DNA of 64,000 nucleotides, from NCBI RefSeq assembly GCF_048773025.1, contig NC_133574.1, positions 14,091,501 through 14,155,500 of the forward strand. Reading direction: 5' to 3'. The notes below the pieces were generated by a model. It was not told the origin of the DNA. It saw only the letters and a list, made by a program, of their open reading frames with translations, and ran no database searches. Position 1 is the stretch's first letter; each line of letters begins with the position of its first letter. Shown piece by piece: positions 1-12,868 of the stretch. The position numbers were made by a program, and so were the translations under genes. The stretch comes from Camelus bactrianus (Eukaryota; Chordata; Mammalia; Artiodactyla; Camelidae).

Positions 1-2745
1 GCTGGGAGAGCACGAACCTGATCCTGCAGGTGATACACAGTGAGGTACAATTCCAACAGCCCTGCAGGGATATCCTGAGGCCACTTCAGCAGGAAACACA
101 TGACTGGGTCACATTCCAATACCCCAGAAGGGAGACCGTGAGCCTGCTACTCCACGAAACCGAGGACTTCGTCCCATTCCACCAAACCTGCAGTCAAACA
201 CTGAGACTGCATCTTCAGAAAACACAGAGCGGGTCACATAACACCAGCCCTGTAGTGAGAATACAAACCTGCTCCTGGGGGAGACCAAGCCCTTCACAGA
301 GAACATGAGCCAGCTCCTGCAGAAGAAAAAGAGTTGTGTGACAGTCTACCAGCTCTGAAGGTAATCCCTAGGCTTGCTCCTGCAGGAGACAGACATCCCA
401 GTCCAATTCCATCAGCCTCTCCAGGGAGAACCCCAGCCTCCTCCTGTAGGAGAGCCAGAACTAGATCTCATTCAACCAACCCTGCACGGAAACACTGAGC
501 TTGCTTCTGCAGGATACCCACAGCCAAGTCATATTCCACAAACCCTGCAGGGAGACACTGAGTCTGCAATTGCAAGAGACCCAGGACTGGGACGAATTCC
601 ACCAGCTCTGCAGGGAATCCCTCACCTGCTCCCAAAGGAGACTAAGAGCCATCAGTTCTGGTGGGGTCCCTAAGCCTGCATCTGCAAAAAAAACTAGAGT
701 GGAGTCACATTCCACCAGCCCTGCAAAGAGAACAGAACCTGCTGCTGCAGGAGAAACAGGACTAGGTCCCATTCCACCAACCTTGCAGGGATACCCTGAG
801 CCTTGGACCAAGGAATGGGACAAATTCTGCTAACCTTCTAGGGAGACCATGAGCCTCTCTTGCAAGAGAACCAGAGATGGGTCATATTACAGTATTCTTC
901 CAGGAAGACCCAAGGCCTGTTCCTGCAGGAGATGCAAGAACAGGCCCAATTCCACCAGCCTGAAGGCAGAGTCCAAATCTGTTCTGGCAGGTGACCCAGA
1001 GATGGGACCCATTCCACCAGCCCTGCAGGGAGACTCTGAGCCTACTTCTACAGGAGACCCAGGAATGGGTCCCATTAAACCAACCCTGAAGGGAGACACA
1101 GAACATACACTTGCAGGAACCACAGAGCCAGGTCACATTCCATCAGCCCTGAAGTGACCCCTGAGCTGGGTCCAATTACACTATCCTTGCAAGGAGACCC
1201 TGTGCCTACTTCTGAAGCAGAAACAGTGATGGGTCATGTTCCAACAGCCGGTCATGTTCCAACAGCCCTGAAAGAAGACCTGGAGCCTGTTTCTGCAGAA
1301 GACCCAGGACAGGGTCTGATTCCACCATTCCAGCAGGGAGAAAACTAGCCTGCTCCTGCAAGTGACCAAGGTCTGAGTCATATTCCACTAGCCCTGTAGG
1401 AAGAACATAAGACTGCTGTTGCAGGAAACTCAGAGCCATGTGCCATTCCAACAACACTGAAAGGAGACTCTGAGCCTGCCCCTGAAGGAAACAGAAACCC
1501 AGTCACATTCCACAAGCCCTGCAGGGATACCTGAGCCTGCACATGCAGGAGACCCAGGCCTGGGACCAATTCTACCAGCCCTGTGGAAAGACTCTGAATC
1601 AGCTCTGGCAGGAGACTAAGAGCCATGTCACATTCCACCAGCCCTAAAGGTAATTTATCAGCCTGCTCCTGCAGAAGACCCAGAGCCAGGTCACATTCCA
1701 TGAGCAATGCAGGGAGACTTAGAACCTACACCTTCAAAAGACCCAAGAATTGGACCAATTCCAATGGCACTGCAGGGAGACCATGAGCCGTGTCCAATTC
1801 CACTAGCCCTGCAGGAAGGCCCCGAGCCTAATCCTACAGGAGAACCTGAGATTGGTCATATTGCAACAGCTCTAGAATGACCCAGAGCCTGCTCCTCCAG
1901 GAGACCCAGGACTATGTCCCATCTACCAGCCCTGCAGGGAAACCCTGAGACTGTTCCTTCAGGAGAACCACAACTGGGTCACATTTCACCAGCAATGCAG
2001 GGAGACTTAGAGCCTGCACCTTCAAGACACCCAAGAATTGGACCAATTCCAACAGCACTGCAGGGAGACCATTAGCCAGGTCCAATTCCACTAGCCCTGC
2101 ATAGAGACCCCGAGCATGCTCCTGTAGGAGACCCAGCACTGGGTCTCATTCCACAAGGCTTGCAGGGAGAAACTCTGCCTGTTTCTGCAGGAGACCAACA
2201 GCTGAGTCACATTTCACCAGCCCTGAAAGGAGACCCCAATCCTGCACCTGCAAGGGACCTAGGACTGGAACAAAATCGACTAGCCCTGTAGAGGGACCCT
2301 GAGCCTGCTTCTGCAAGAGAATCAGAGATGGGTCATATTCCAACAGCCCAGCAGGGACAGTCTGAGCCTGCTCCTGCAGGTGATACAGAGTAGGGTGAAA
2401 TTGCAAAACCTTGCAGGGACACCATGAATCTGCTGCTGCAGGAGAAAAAGGATGGGGTCTCATTCCACAAGCCTTACAAGGAGACCCTGAGCCTGGTCTT
2501 ACATGAGATCCTGAGCTGGATCCTGCAGGAGAAACAGGACTGGGTCCCATTCTACCAACCCTGCAGGGGAACCCGAACCTGCACCTGCAAAAAACACAGA
2601 ACCGTGTCACACCCCACCAGCTCTGCAGGGAGACTGTAAGACTAGCCCTACAGGAGACGGAGACCTAGAGCCAGGTTACATTACCAGTCCTGCAGGGAGA
2701 CCCTGAGCCTGATCTTGTAGCTCCTCCTGCACCTACACACACACT
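1..2745. repeat. Degenerate 63-bp minisatellite array
   Basis: A tandem array in which motifs like CCCTGCAGGGAGAC, GAGCCTGCTCCTGCAGGAGACC and CATTCCACCAG recur about every 62-63 bases (for example near 61, 122, 186 and 248). Roughly 40 units fill the interval, with individual units shortened or diverged. The left end lies outside the window. Because 63 is 21 codons and the unit has few stops, runs of 100-150 codons are open on both strands, with a 21-residue peptide repeat of the form GPIPPALQGDSEP. Stops break every frame, so I treat the array as non-coding. I do not recognise the family. Confidence 0.85.
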
Positions 2746-2979
2746 TCTATGAGACCAAGAGCCAATTCAGGCATCACCACCCATACGGGCTGAGATGCCT
2801 CTGCAAACACCAACACTGTCATCTAATTCTCAGAATCAACCCACTCCCAGACCCGAACTTTACTTCCCTTCTCCTGGCATCATTTTTGTTTGTTTTTTTT
2901 CTGTAATTTCCTTGTTTTCTTTCATGTCATTTAGAGTATCATCTATTTATATGTTTTAAGTTTACAATAATAAAATTTA

Positions 2980-3240
2980 GATGTTTTTCCATTTTAAATT
3001 GTGCAATTCAGGAGAATTAAGTGCATTCACAATGCTGTGTAACCATCATCACTGTCTAGTTTCAGACTGTTTCTTTCCTCATAATAAAACCCTGTATCCA
3101 AAGCACACATTCTTTTTTCTCCCTCCCCCAGCCCCTGACAAGCCCTAGTACTCTTTCTCTCTGTGTGTCTTTCCCTACCCTGGATGTTCCCTATCAATGA
3201 AATCATACAAAAGGTGGCTGTTTGTGTCTGCTCTCATATT
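2980..3240. repeat. Old L1-type 3' UTR fragment
   Basis: The text around GTGCAATTCAGGAGAATTAAG, ACCATCATCACTG and CCCTGTATCC matches my memory of an ancient mammalian L1 (L1M group) untranslated segment. It is heavily diverged and the subfamily is unresolved. The flanks 2746-2979 and 3241-3889 hold AT-rich sequence in which I see nothing. Confidence 0.45.
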
Positions 3241-3889
3241 TTAACAAGGGACTGGTGTTTTTATTTTTTACTTATAGTAGCATTTTGGTTATTTGAAAGG
3301 GAAATCCAGGTGGATTAAACATGAGATGTACAAAATGAAAATTTTTAGTAACTATGTGCATAATCTCGAGATAGGCACTGCTATTCTATGTATGAAACCA
3401 GAGCCAGAAGGGAGATGCTTAGCTCTTCCTGTGGCAAAACATAATTTAACAAAATAAAAAATAATAATATTCAAAAGCCATGAAAGACAAACCACAACCT
3501 GGAAAAATCATTTTTCATAACCTAAAGTCAGAGAAAGGTTTCACATCACTGTGGTCCAAAAACTTCTTGAAACACTGTGTTCTAAACAGAAACAGAACAA
3601 ACACATGCAATTCCAACAAGAGGCAATGCAGGTGGCCAGTGTATATTAGAGATGCTTGACCTCTCAAGTGAGGATGCATGCAGATGTACACACTTTGGAG
3701 ACAGCATTGGTCACCATCACACTGGCAGGACATTAGCCTGGTGACAACCAGCTCTAGTGACATCATGAGGAGGCAGAGGCCACAGTAGATCCCCTGGAGG
3801 GAAGAGTGAGCAGACACTCCTCTCTGGGAGAACAGTATGCAGGATGCATTACAGTTCCACAAGTGCACCCCTTTCCGAGCAGTGCTGAT

Positions 3890-4400
3890 GCTTAGTGTTG
3901 ACCATACTAAAATTCTTGCACAATTTTTCAAAGATGTCTTTTCAAGGATGTTCATCACAGTCCTGGTTTAACTACTAGGAGATTGGAAGCAACACTAATG
4001 TTCATGGAGAAGGGGTGGGATTCATCAGTTCTGGTTCACATGGAGGAATGATTGTTGTGCAGCTGGAAAAATGAGTGCTAGGTCTTTACCTGATGTCAAG
4101 GAAGCCCTCAGTTTGGATGCTTATTAATCCATCATCTACATCCCAGATGTCATCTCTATGACCACATATGTGTCAAATCATCATAGATGTAAATGAATCT
4201 TGTGGTGTGTGAGAGACAGAGGCAGAGAGAATGAGAGAGATAGAGACTAAGAGATGTTCACCAAACCATTCATGACGGTCACTTCTGGGGGTGGGATTTG
4301 CAAATCTCTGCACTTTTCCTTTAGGCAACTTTTCAAGAGTTCATAATGTATCTATATTGCTTTACTAATTCTAAGGTATTTAAAGCATATGTTACTTGAG
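3890..4400 (+). mobile_element. Old L1M 3' end
   Basis: The order of phrases is that of an L1M 3' end in plus orientation: TTCTTGCACAATTTTTCAAAGATG, then GGAGATTGGAAGCAACACTAATG, then CAGCTGGAAAAATGAG, and finally a block ending in a T/A-rich tail after GGGGGTGGGATTTGC. It is strongly diverged and 5' truncated. Bases 4401-4720 are AT-rich with nothing recognised. Confidence 0.6.
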
Positions 4401-5230
4401 ATTCATTCATATTTCATCTACAGCATAAAGTTTATTATTTTTATTTTAAAATATTTGTTACAAGTACAATCAGCATTTATGAGAGTAAAATGATAAATTC
4501 TAAAGAAATAAGAATCAGATAAAGAACAAAACCTTTTGGTGACTCAGATACAGGCCAGCTAGTTGGCAGCAAATGGCAGGGTGGGACAGGTTTCCCCAGA
4601 AGGTTGTGTATGTTCTGAATCAGCATCCAATAGAGGCAAGGGAAAATTACAAGACATGTACACTGAAAACAACAACAGCTTGCTGAGAGTAATTAAGAAA
4701 CACCTAGCCCTATTTTAAAATTTGAAGGAGCCAAAATGGCAGAGTAGACAGACTCACAGATTGACCTCTCCCACAAATACACAAAGAATTACATCTACAA
4801 AAACATTGAATTGCACAGAAACCTCCTGAATTCTGGCAGAGTGTCTCTCATGTTGAAATACAGGAAGATTCTCACAAAATATGGTAAGGAATAAAAATAA
4901 AAAAGAAAAATTCAGTGCAGGACTGATCCTGCAGGGAAAGAGTAGCATAGGAAGAAAGGCACCCTCACACTGGGACACAACCTCTCTAGCTGGGAGATCA
5001 GCTAGGAAAGAAGCAGAGCTTCCAAGGTTTGGAGGAAACAGTGGCAACTGCATGGCAGGCAGAACTGGGGAAAACTGACACAAAGGGTCCCTGTGATGAG
5101 AAGCCCTAGACATGAGCTAGCAGGGATGAGCCAGGACTGGCTACTGGAGTCAGTGAAGAGCCCAGGCAGAGGGCTGGGTCACACTGCAGAGAGGCAGCAT
5201 CAGGAAACTAGAGGGCAGTGTGAGCTCTGG

Positions 5231-5231
5231 C

Positions 5232-5261
<30 letters not shown>
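5231..5261. repeat. (GT)n microsatellite
   Basis: About 15 GT units within the 5' UTR of L1 copy A. Confidence 0.95.
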
Positions 5262-5262
<1 letters not shown>

Positions 5263-6442
5263 CAGAACAGACTGAAACTCTCATAAAAAAGCACCAATGT
5301 TGGTATAATGGGGGAGGAATGATGCACAGCTGTGCCAAAGTCACTTTCTCCACTTGGCTCCATTGTTGGTGTGTTCTCATGAGAAGAGAAATGGGGCTTG
5401 GTCATAGCCAACACTGCTGCACAAAGGCAGAGCTGAACGTTGAATCCATATCCTGTGCCATTGCAACTTCACAGGTGGGACTGAGATTTGTTTACAGCCC
5501 CAGGCAGAGAGGGTGGATTTGCTCTCTCTGGTCACTTTGTGGATCCACACCTCTGGGACTTACAGGCAGTGAGTGGAGTTCTGACTCAAGAAGGGTGGCC
5601 AGTGAGGGTATTTACAACAGGGTGGTGTATGGTTCCATATGTGGATGCGGGATTGGGGTTTGAGCTGAACCTGTAGTGGACCACAAATTCATGTGTGTGA
5701 CTACACACTTGCTAAGGCAGGTCCAAGGGACTGACACTGCTGGATCTGCACTGATGTTTCCTGGGGCTCAGAACCTGAGGGGCACCAGAGTAGGTGGCTG
5801 ACATTCCCATAGCAAAGGCAGGGATAAAGCCAACATCAACAAATAGTAATTTGTAAGTCTGCATAACAAGTGACACACAACACCACAGAGGGAACTCCCC
5901 AGTGGACACCTGCCTATTTTTCTTCACAACTGAAGTGCTCCAACCCTGCCTACTACACACCACAGCTCAGAAACGGGTCTAGAAGAAATACATAGAGCCA
6001 TAGAAATATAAGTAAAATAAAGAAGCCGAGGAACCACTTTCAATTAAAAGAACAAGAGAAATCCCCTGAAAGAACAATCAGTAAAATAGACTTTGATAGT
6101 CTACTAGACTTCAAAAAGGGAATGATCAACACACTGAAAGAACTAAAAGACTATCAATAGAGACAGAAAACTTTAAAAAGAAAATTTAAACTATAAAGAA
6201 GAGCTAGTTAAAAATAGAAAATTCAACTACAGGCAATCAAAAGCAGACTAGGTAATGCAGAGTAATGAATAAATGACTTAGGAGACAAGATAAAAGAAAT
6301 AACCCAATAAGAACAGCAGACAGAAAAGCCGATAAAAACCAATTAAAGCAAGATAATATAAAGTGTGCCAGCCTATGCATAATAGTGGGTCCCAGAAGGA
6401 GAAGAAAGAGAAAAGGGGATTGAAAAGATAGTTAAAAAAATC

Positions 6443-6640
6443 ATGACTGAAAACTTTCCAAACCTTAAGAAGGAAAGAATTATCCAAGTACAGGAGGCAC
6501 AGAGGGTCCCAAACAAGAAGAAACCAAACAGACCTACACCAAGACATATTATAATTAAAATGGTTAAAGTTAAAGATAAAGAAAATATTCTAAAGGCAGT
6601 GAGAGAAAAACAAAATGTTAGTTACAAGGGAGCCCCATAA
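6443..6640 (+). pseudogene. L1 ORF1 RNA-binding region, fragment
   Basis: An open piece of L1 ORF1p. The order MTENFPNLKKE, IQVQEAQRVPN, then NRPTPRHIIIKM and KENILKAVREK is the hallmark of the L1 ORF1p RRM-to-C-terminal region, with the conserved RPTPRH box. In a full ORF1p (about 340 residues) this covers roughly residues 190-255. Flanking frames carry the remaining ORF1 sequence with interruptions, so it is a dead fragment of copy A. ORF1p normally acts as a trimeric RNA chaperone in the L1 RNP. Confidence 0.85.
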
Positions 6641-7403
6641 GCATTCAGCAGATTTCTCTACATAAAAACTTGTGGCCAGAAGGGAGTGGAAAGATATATT
6701 CAAAGTCCTGAATGAGAAAAGGCTGCAAACTAGGATATTCTATCTAGAAAGACTCTCCTTTAGAACAGAAAGAGAGAGAAAGAATTTCACAGACAAGGAA
6801 AAACTAAAAGAATTCAGCAGTACTAAATCTATGCTAAAAAAAAATTGAAAGTTCTAATCTAAATAAAACATAAACAGGAAGCTATAGAAATTAGGAAACC
6901 ATAATTGGAAATGCAATAAATACAGTGAATTGCAAGGGAAAACATGAAGATATAAATAAGTCAGTAAGTCAATAAAGAAAGCAAGAAAGAAAGAGAGAAT
7001 AGCAAAATCATAAAAGGTGAAAGAGGAGGGCAAGAGAATATAGATTTTGTTCCCGTTCGTTTTTTCTTCTTCTTTCTTTTTGTCTTCTTTCTTTTTAGGA
7101 TGCACTTGAGCCTACATGACTATCAACTAAAACCAAACAGATGAAGTAAGGGGTTACCATACTTGAAAGACAAGATAACCACAAATCAGAAGTATATAAT
7201 AGAGTCATAAAACCCAAAAAGAAGCCAAGCTAATAGAAAAGAAATTTATCAAACCACAAAAATAAAAAAAAATTAAAAGAAAGAAACAAATAAGAAATAC
7301 CATATCAACTGGAAAACAAATTTCAAAATGGCAATAAACCCACATCTATAAAATAACTACTATAAATGTCAATGGACAAAATGTTCCAATCAAAAGAAAA
7401 AGT

Positions 7404-8672
7404 GAAGGAGGAGGAAAGATGGTGAAGTAAAAAAGATGCTCAGAGCTAACCCTCTTCCACAAATTCACCAAGAGTGACATCCACAGACACACCCACCACC
7501 CAGAACATCTGCTGAACTTTGACAGAATATTGCCTTCTTCAAAAGATAAAATTTTCCACAAATCTGGTAGGAGAAAAGAAGAAAAAGGAAAATAGTTCAG
7601 GACAATCCCAATGAGGAGGGAGCTGCAAAGGAGGAATAGCATTGATACACTGGGTCTACCCAACTCCAATGGCGAGTTCAGCAAGATGGAGAGGGAACAT
7701 CTGAGGCTCGGATCTGTACAGAATAGCCTTTGACTGACAGAACAAAGTTAATTGGGTACAAACAGTCCCAACGATCCCTAGCCTTAGATGCGAACCAGCA
7801 GGGGTGGGATGGGACAGGCTGTCTGAGTCGAGCAGAGGACTCAGGCTGACTGTACAGAGGAAACCTTGGAGGACTGCAATGTTCTGTGTGCCATGGCTGG
7901 GAGAGTATACAGATTAGAACAGCCTGGGTCCCCCATAAAATACAAAAAAATAAAGGCAAAGCAACACTGCTGCTGTGCCCTGGGGAGAAGGGGATCCATA
8001 GCCTTTGTGTCCACAGACCCACAGTGCCATTATTGGAGACTTCTTGGGAGAAGAGAGTCAAGGCTCAGCCATAGCCACCATATTTTCTGGTTCATGGTTC
8101 CCAGGTGAAGGAGGGGTCAAAACCCAAATCCCTACCTAGGGGCTCCACAACCTCATAGGTGGGACTGAGATTTGTTTACAGTCCCAAGCAGAGGGGACCA
8201 TTACACTCTGATGCCTCTCTGAATTGGCTTTTCTAAGACAAATGGACAAGAAGCAGTGTTCTGGAACAGAGCAGGGGTGAGGGCTAGTACAGCTGTTTTC
8301 TCTGAGTCCACCTACGAAGCATGGACCTAATGTGGCAGGGGAGCTACCTGCCAACTACCTTGCACAAGTGTCGTGCTGGGACCAGGCATCTGGTGGGGGT
8401 GCAGACCACCCACTTACTGATGCTGGGACATAGACCAGGGGCATGACTGGAGGGCCTCTGAACCAGCAAGTGGAGTTTTCACAGCAGGATATGGGCAGGA
8501 GTGTGACAACCACAGGAAAAAAAGGAGCTCCTGCTCAATAACCAGCGCAGACTCAGGCCACCAGAACACCAGCCACACCACCAACAAAGGGGATAACGGG
8601 CAAAAGGCATGGAAGGAAGACTTGGCAACCACCCATAATTAAAAACAACCTTATGACAAAATTATTAAGAGT
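7404..8672 (+). mobile_element. L1 5' UTR unit, copy B
   Basis: An L1 5' UTR on its own, starting GGAGGAGGAAAGATGGTGAAG and ending near GACAAAATTATTAAGAGTGC. Almost phrase for phrase the same sequence starts again at 8673 (shared phrases: ACACACCCA, AACATCTGC, AATCTGGTAGGAGAAA, GTGGGACTGAGA). No T-rich stretch, ORF1 or 3' end follows before the second unit begins. Either this is a tandem doubling of the L1 promoter or one L1 was inserted at the start of another. Confidence 0.8.
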
Positions 8673-10842
8673 GCATATTCTTGGAGAAAGGCCAAGATAT
8701 TGGAGTAGAAGGATACTTGTATCTTATCCTCTCCAATAAATACACCAAGACTGACATTCACAGACACACCCATCCACTCAGAACATCTGCCAAACTTTGA
8801 TAAAACATTGCCATCTTCAAAAGACAAAATGTGCCACCAATCTGGTAGGAGAAACGGAAAAAAGAAGGAAGAAAATGCAAAATGGCTTGGGGTTGGTCCT
8901 TTGAAGAGGGAGCAGCAAAGGAGGGATAGTGCTGGTTGACTGGGCCTCCCCCTTTCGAACGGAGAGGTCAGCAGGATGGACAGGGAACCTCTGAGGCTCA
9001 GATGTGTACAGAACCGCCCTTGACTGACAGAATTAAGTTAAATGGGCACAAAGTGTGTCAACAACCCTCAAACCTAGAAGTGAATCAGGGATGGGAAGGG
9101 ACAGGCTGCTGGATCCAGGCAGACTCTGGTTGACTGTACAGAGGTAACCCTGGGGGACTACAGTGTGCTGTGGACAACTGCTTGGATTGTATACAGATCA
9201 GAACAGCCTGGGCCCCCCATAAAATAAGAAAAAAAAATAAAGTAAAGCAACATTGCTGGCTTGCCTGGGGGAAGGGTAGTTTTGTCCTTTGTCTCTGCTG
9301 ACCCACGGCAACATAACTGGTGATTTCTCAGAAGAAGAGAGATGAGGCTCAGCCACAGCCATCATACCCACCCAGGCAGAGGCGGGGTTGAAACCTGAAT
9401 ATGTACCTGGCAGTACTGCAGCCTCATAGGTGGGACTGAGACTTGTTTACATCCCCAGACATATAGGAAGGTTCTGTCCTGGTGGGTCTATGAACTCGCA
9501 CCTCTAAGACAAATGAACAAGGAGCAGAGTTCTGGCAAAGAGCAGGGACTAGGGCTGGTGTGGCCATTTGCCTCAAGCCCACCTACAGAGTGTGGAACAG
9601 ATGTGGAGTGGGGAGTAGCACTGAACAGGGGAGCAACCAACCCAAATAGTGTGCAGGACTGCTGCACCTGGACATGGCATTGGGAAGGGGCACAACCTGC
9701 CCACCTACCATGCAGGAGAGCAGCACCAAGATGCAGCACTGGGAGGAGATATGACATGTCTACCTACAGGCACTGGGAGCAGCACAGACCAAGGGTGAGA
9801 CCAGAGGGTCTCTGGAACCAACGAGCTGAGTTCTTGAAGCAAGAAAAGGGCAGGAGCTGTGACAACCACAAAACAAATAGGAGACCCCATTCAATAACCA
9901 GGGTAGGCTCTGGTTAACAAGTTAATGGCCACATCCTTAACCAAAGGGATAACAGACAAAAGGCACAGAAGTAAAACTTGGCAACCACACATATTTAAGA
10001 AGGACCTCTTGACAAAATTATTAAGAGCACACAATCTTCACGGGAACATACTCTCTTCTTTTTCTGTTCCATTTTCTTTTACTTTTTAAATGTTACTTCT
10101 TAAATAATTTTTATATTTCTATTTTTAATCCCTTTTAAAATTTTCTTTTAAAATACTAATATTATTATCTTTCAATTTGTCCAATTTCATTTTTATCTTT
10201 GTTTTGTTCTTCTGTTATGATTATACTCTGTTCTCAAATATTTTTTCTTCCTTTAATATTTTAAAAATTTATCCCAACTCAATTGTTATCTTGTTTCAAT
10301 ATGTTCTTCTGTTATTGATTATACTGCTTTTAAAACTAATTTCTTTGTGCTTAGTTTTATTTCTGCATCCACTTTATATAAATAAATAAGCTAAAGGACC
10401 ACAGTAGATAATTGATACTCCATAAGCCATAGTGCCAGAGAGATATAAGCAAGATGAAGAAGCAGAGCCACCTCTCTCAATTAAAAGAACAAGATAAATC
10501 CCCTGAAAGAACAATGAAATAGGCATTGATAATCTACTAGATGATTTCAAGAAAGGAGTGATCAAAGTACTGAAGAAACTAAAAGAGATTGTCTATAGAG
10601 ACAGAGAATATGTCAAAAAACGAAAATGAAGCTCTAAAGAGGAGCCAGTGAAAATTGGAAAACTCATTTGCTGAGATGAGAGTTGAGCTAAAGGCTGTAA
10701 AATGTAGGCTAGATAATTGAGAGGAATGAATATGTGACTTAGAAGACAGGACAACAGAACAGCTGAGAGAAAACAAATAAAAACCAATGAAAGCAATATA
10801 AGGGATCTATGGAATAACATAAAGCATGCCAACCTACTCATA

Positions 10843-11335
10843 ATGGGGGTCCCAGAAGGAGAAGAAAGAACAAAGGGGATTGAAAAGGTATTTGAAGAAA
10901 TCATGACTGAAAACTTCCCAAACCTAAAGGATGAATCAGATATCCAAGTACAGGAAGCACAGAGCGTCCCAAACAAGGGGGACCCAAACAGACCCACTCC
11001 AAGGCATATTACAATTAGGATGACCAGGGTTGAGAATAGGAAATGATTCTAAAGGCAGCAAGAGAAAAACAAAGAATGAGATACAAGGGAACCCCCATAA
11101 GATTTTCAGCTGATTTCTCTACACAAACAGTACAGGCCAGAAGGGAGGGGCAAGGGACTTTCATTCAAAGTCCTGAATGAAAAAATGATGCAGTCTAGGA
11201 TACTTTATCCAGCAAGGCTATCCTTTAGAATAGAAGGAGAGATAAACAACTTCACAGACAAGCAAAAACTAAAAGAATATAGCAACACTAAACCTATGCT
11301 AAAGGAAATATTGAAAGAACTACTCTAAATAGAAA
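10843..11335 (+). pseudogene. L1 ORF1 C-terminal half, fragment
   Basis: It opens with MGVPEGEERTKGIEKVFEEI, continues through MTENFPNLKDES, DPNRPTPRHITIRM, then ISADFSTQT and QARREG in another frame, and ends with ILYPARLSFRIEGE and KPMLKEILKELL, the usual C-terminus of L1 ORF1p. The order is that of the RRM and C-terminal domains. Frame changes separate the parts, so no complete ORF1p can be made. It belongs to L1 copy C. Confidence 0.85.
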
Positions 11336-11480
11336 AGAAGCAGGATGCTACAAAAAGGAGAAAACCATAATTGGAAAGGTGATTGCTACAATGAATTACA
11401 ACAGAATAAACATGAAATCATAAAAGAGGACATCTAAATCATTAAGGGTGGGGGAGGTGAGCAAGAAAATGTACAGGTTT

Positions 11481-11511
11481 CTCTCTCTCTCTCTCTGTCT
11501 CTCTCTCTCTT
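11481..11511. repeat. (CT)n microsatellite
   Basis: A run of CT dinucleotides with one GT, in the inter-ORF spacer of L1 copy C. Confidence 0.9.
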
Positions 11512-11759
11512 GTTTGTTCTTGGTAGGATGAGTTTGAGCTTATATTACTATCTGTTTAAAACAAACAGATATAGTAATGGGTTAATGTATGTACAAAGTA
11601 GGGTAACCACAAGCCAAAAAGTTACAATAGAGTCACAAAACTAAAAAGACACCAAGATAATAAAAAGGAAAATTATCAAACCACAAAAAGAAAAAGGAAC
11701 AAAGAGGAAATACAAAATCAACTGCAAAACAAAGTTCAAAATGTAATAAACACATATCT

Positions 11760-12868
11760 ATCAATAATTATTATAAATGTCAATGGACTAAATGCTTTAA
11801 TCAAAGGACATAGAGTGCAGAGTGGATAATAAAGCAAGTATCTACAATATGCTGTATACAAGAGACCCACGTTAGGGAGAAGGACACACATAGATTGAAA
11901 GTAAGAGGATTGAAAAAGATATTCCACAAAAATGGAAATGACAAGGAAGCAGGAATATCAACAGTGATTTCAAATAAAATAGATTTTAAAACAAAGATTA
12001 TAAAGAAAGATTAAGAAGGACATTTTATAATGATTAAAGGAGTCATAGATGAAGATATTACACTCATTAACATATATGAACCCAACATAGGAGCACCTAA
12101 ATACATAACAGATAAAAAGAAAATACTAACAGATAAAAAGGGAAAATTTGATCGGAATACAATCATGGTAGAAGACTTTAACTATCCATTAACATCACTG
12201 GACAGATCTTCCATACATAAAATTAATAAGACAACATAGAAATTAACAGATACAATAGAACAATTTGTCTTGGTTAATATTTTCAGAATATTATATTTCC
12301 CTAAAATAGAATATACATTCTTCTCAAGTGCACGTACCACATTTTCTAGGATAGATCATATACTTTGGCACAAAAGAAGCATTAACAATTTGAAGAAGAT
12401 AGAAAATATTTGAAGCAAATTTTTCTGACCACAATACCATAAAACTAGAAATTAACTACAGAAAAATAAAGGATAAATAAATGACAGCATGGAGATTAAA
12501 CAACATACTACTTTAAAAAAAAATGGGTGGATGATGAAATCAAAGAAGAAATAAAAAAACACAGTGAGACAAATGATGATGAAAACACAACCACACAGAA
12601 CCTATGGGATCCAGAAAAGGCAGTGCTTAGGGGGAAGTTTATAGCGAGAGATTCAGGTCTACCTCAAAAAGAGGAACAACTGCAATAGGCAATCAAACTT
12701 ACCACCTAAAAGAATTAGAAAAAGAAGAGCAAAAAATAACAAAAGTAAGCAGAAAGAAGGTAATAATAAAGATCAGGGAGGAAATAAATAAAATAGAGAC
12801 ATTAGAAACATTTGAAAAACTCAAGCAAAGAGATGGTTTCTTGAAAGAGTAAACACAATTGACAAAAT
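11760..12868 (+). pseudogene. L1 ORF2 endonuclease domain, broken
   Basis: Segments match the apurinic-like endonuclease domain of L1 ORF2p: NGNDKEAGIST, GHFIMIKGVIDEDITLINIY, NIGAPKYI, DFNYPLTSLDRSS, IEYTFFSSARTTFSRIDHI and a later lysine/glutamate-rich linker. Conserved motifs have changed (for example the usual VGDFN box reads VEDFN), and stops lie within the domain. The sequence ends before the reverse transcriptase. Inactive. Confidence 0.85.

Larger units (their letters stand above)
4721..7394 (+). mobile_element. L1 copy A: 5' UTR, ORF1, inter-ORF, start of ORF2
   Basis: It begins with the typical L1 5' start GGAGCCAAAATGGCAGAGTAG at 4731. A 5' UTR of about 1.25 kb (to about 5980) contains a (GT)n run. 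ORF1-derived sequence covers about 6000-6890, followed by an AT-rich inter-ORF spacer. It stops in the first codons of the ORF2 endonuclease (the segment encoding NVNGQN-like sequence near 7365). The copy is riddled with stops and frameshifts. Its 5' UTR is recognisably related to, but more diverged from, the two copies that follow, which suggests a different subfamily. The abrupt end coincides with the start of copy B. Confidence 0.8.

Noticed and set aside
501-1157. A real protein made of 21-residue repeats
   Set aside because: Stops and frame breaks occur in every few units, and both strands are equally open. A satellite is the simpler reading.
3515-3958. A 147-codon minus-strand ORF
   Set aside because: It partly overlaps an old L1 3' end, there are no homologues, and the sequence context is non-coding.
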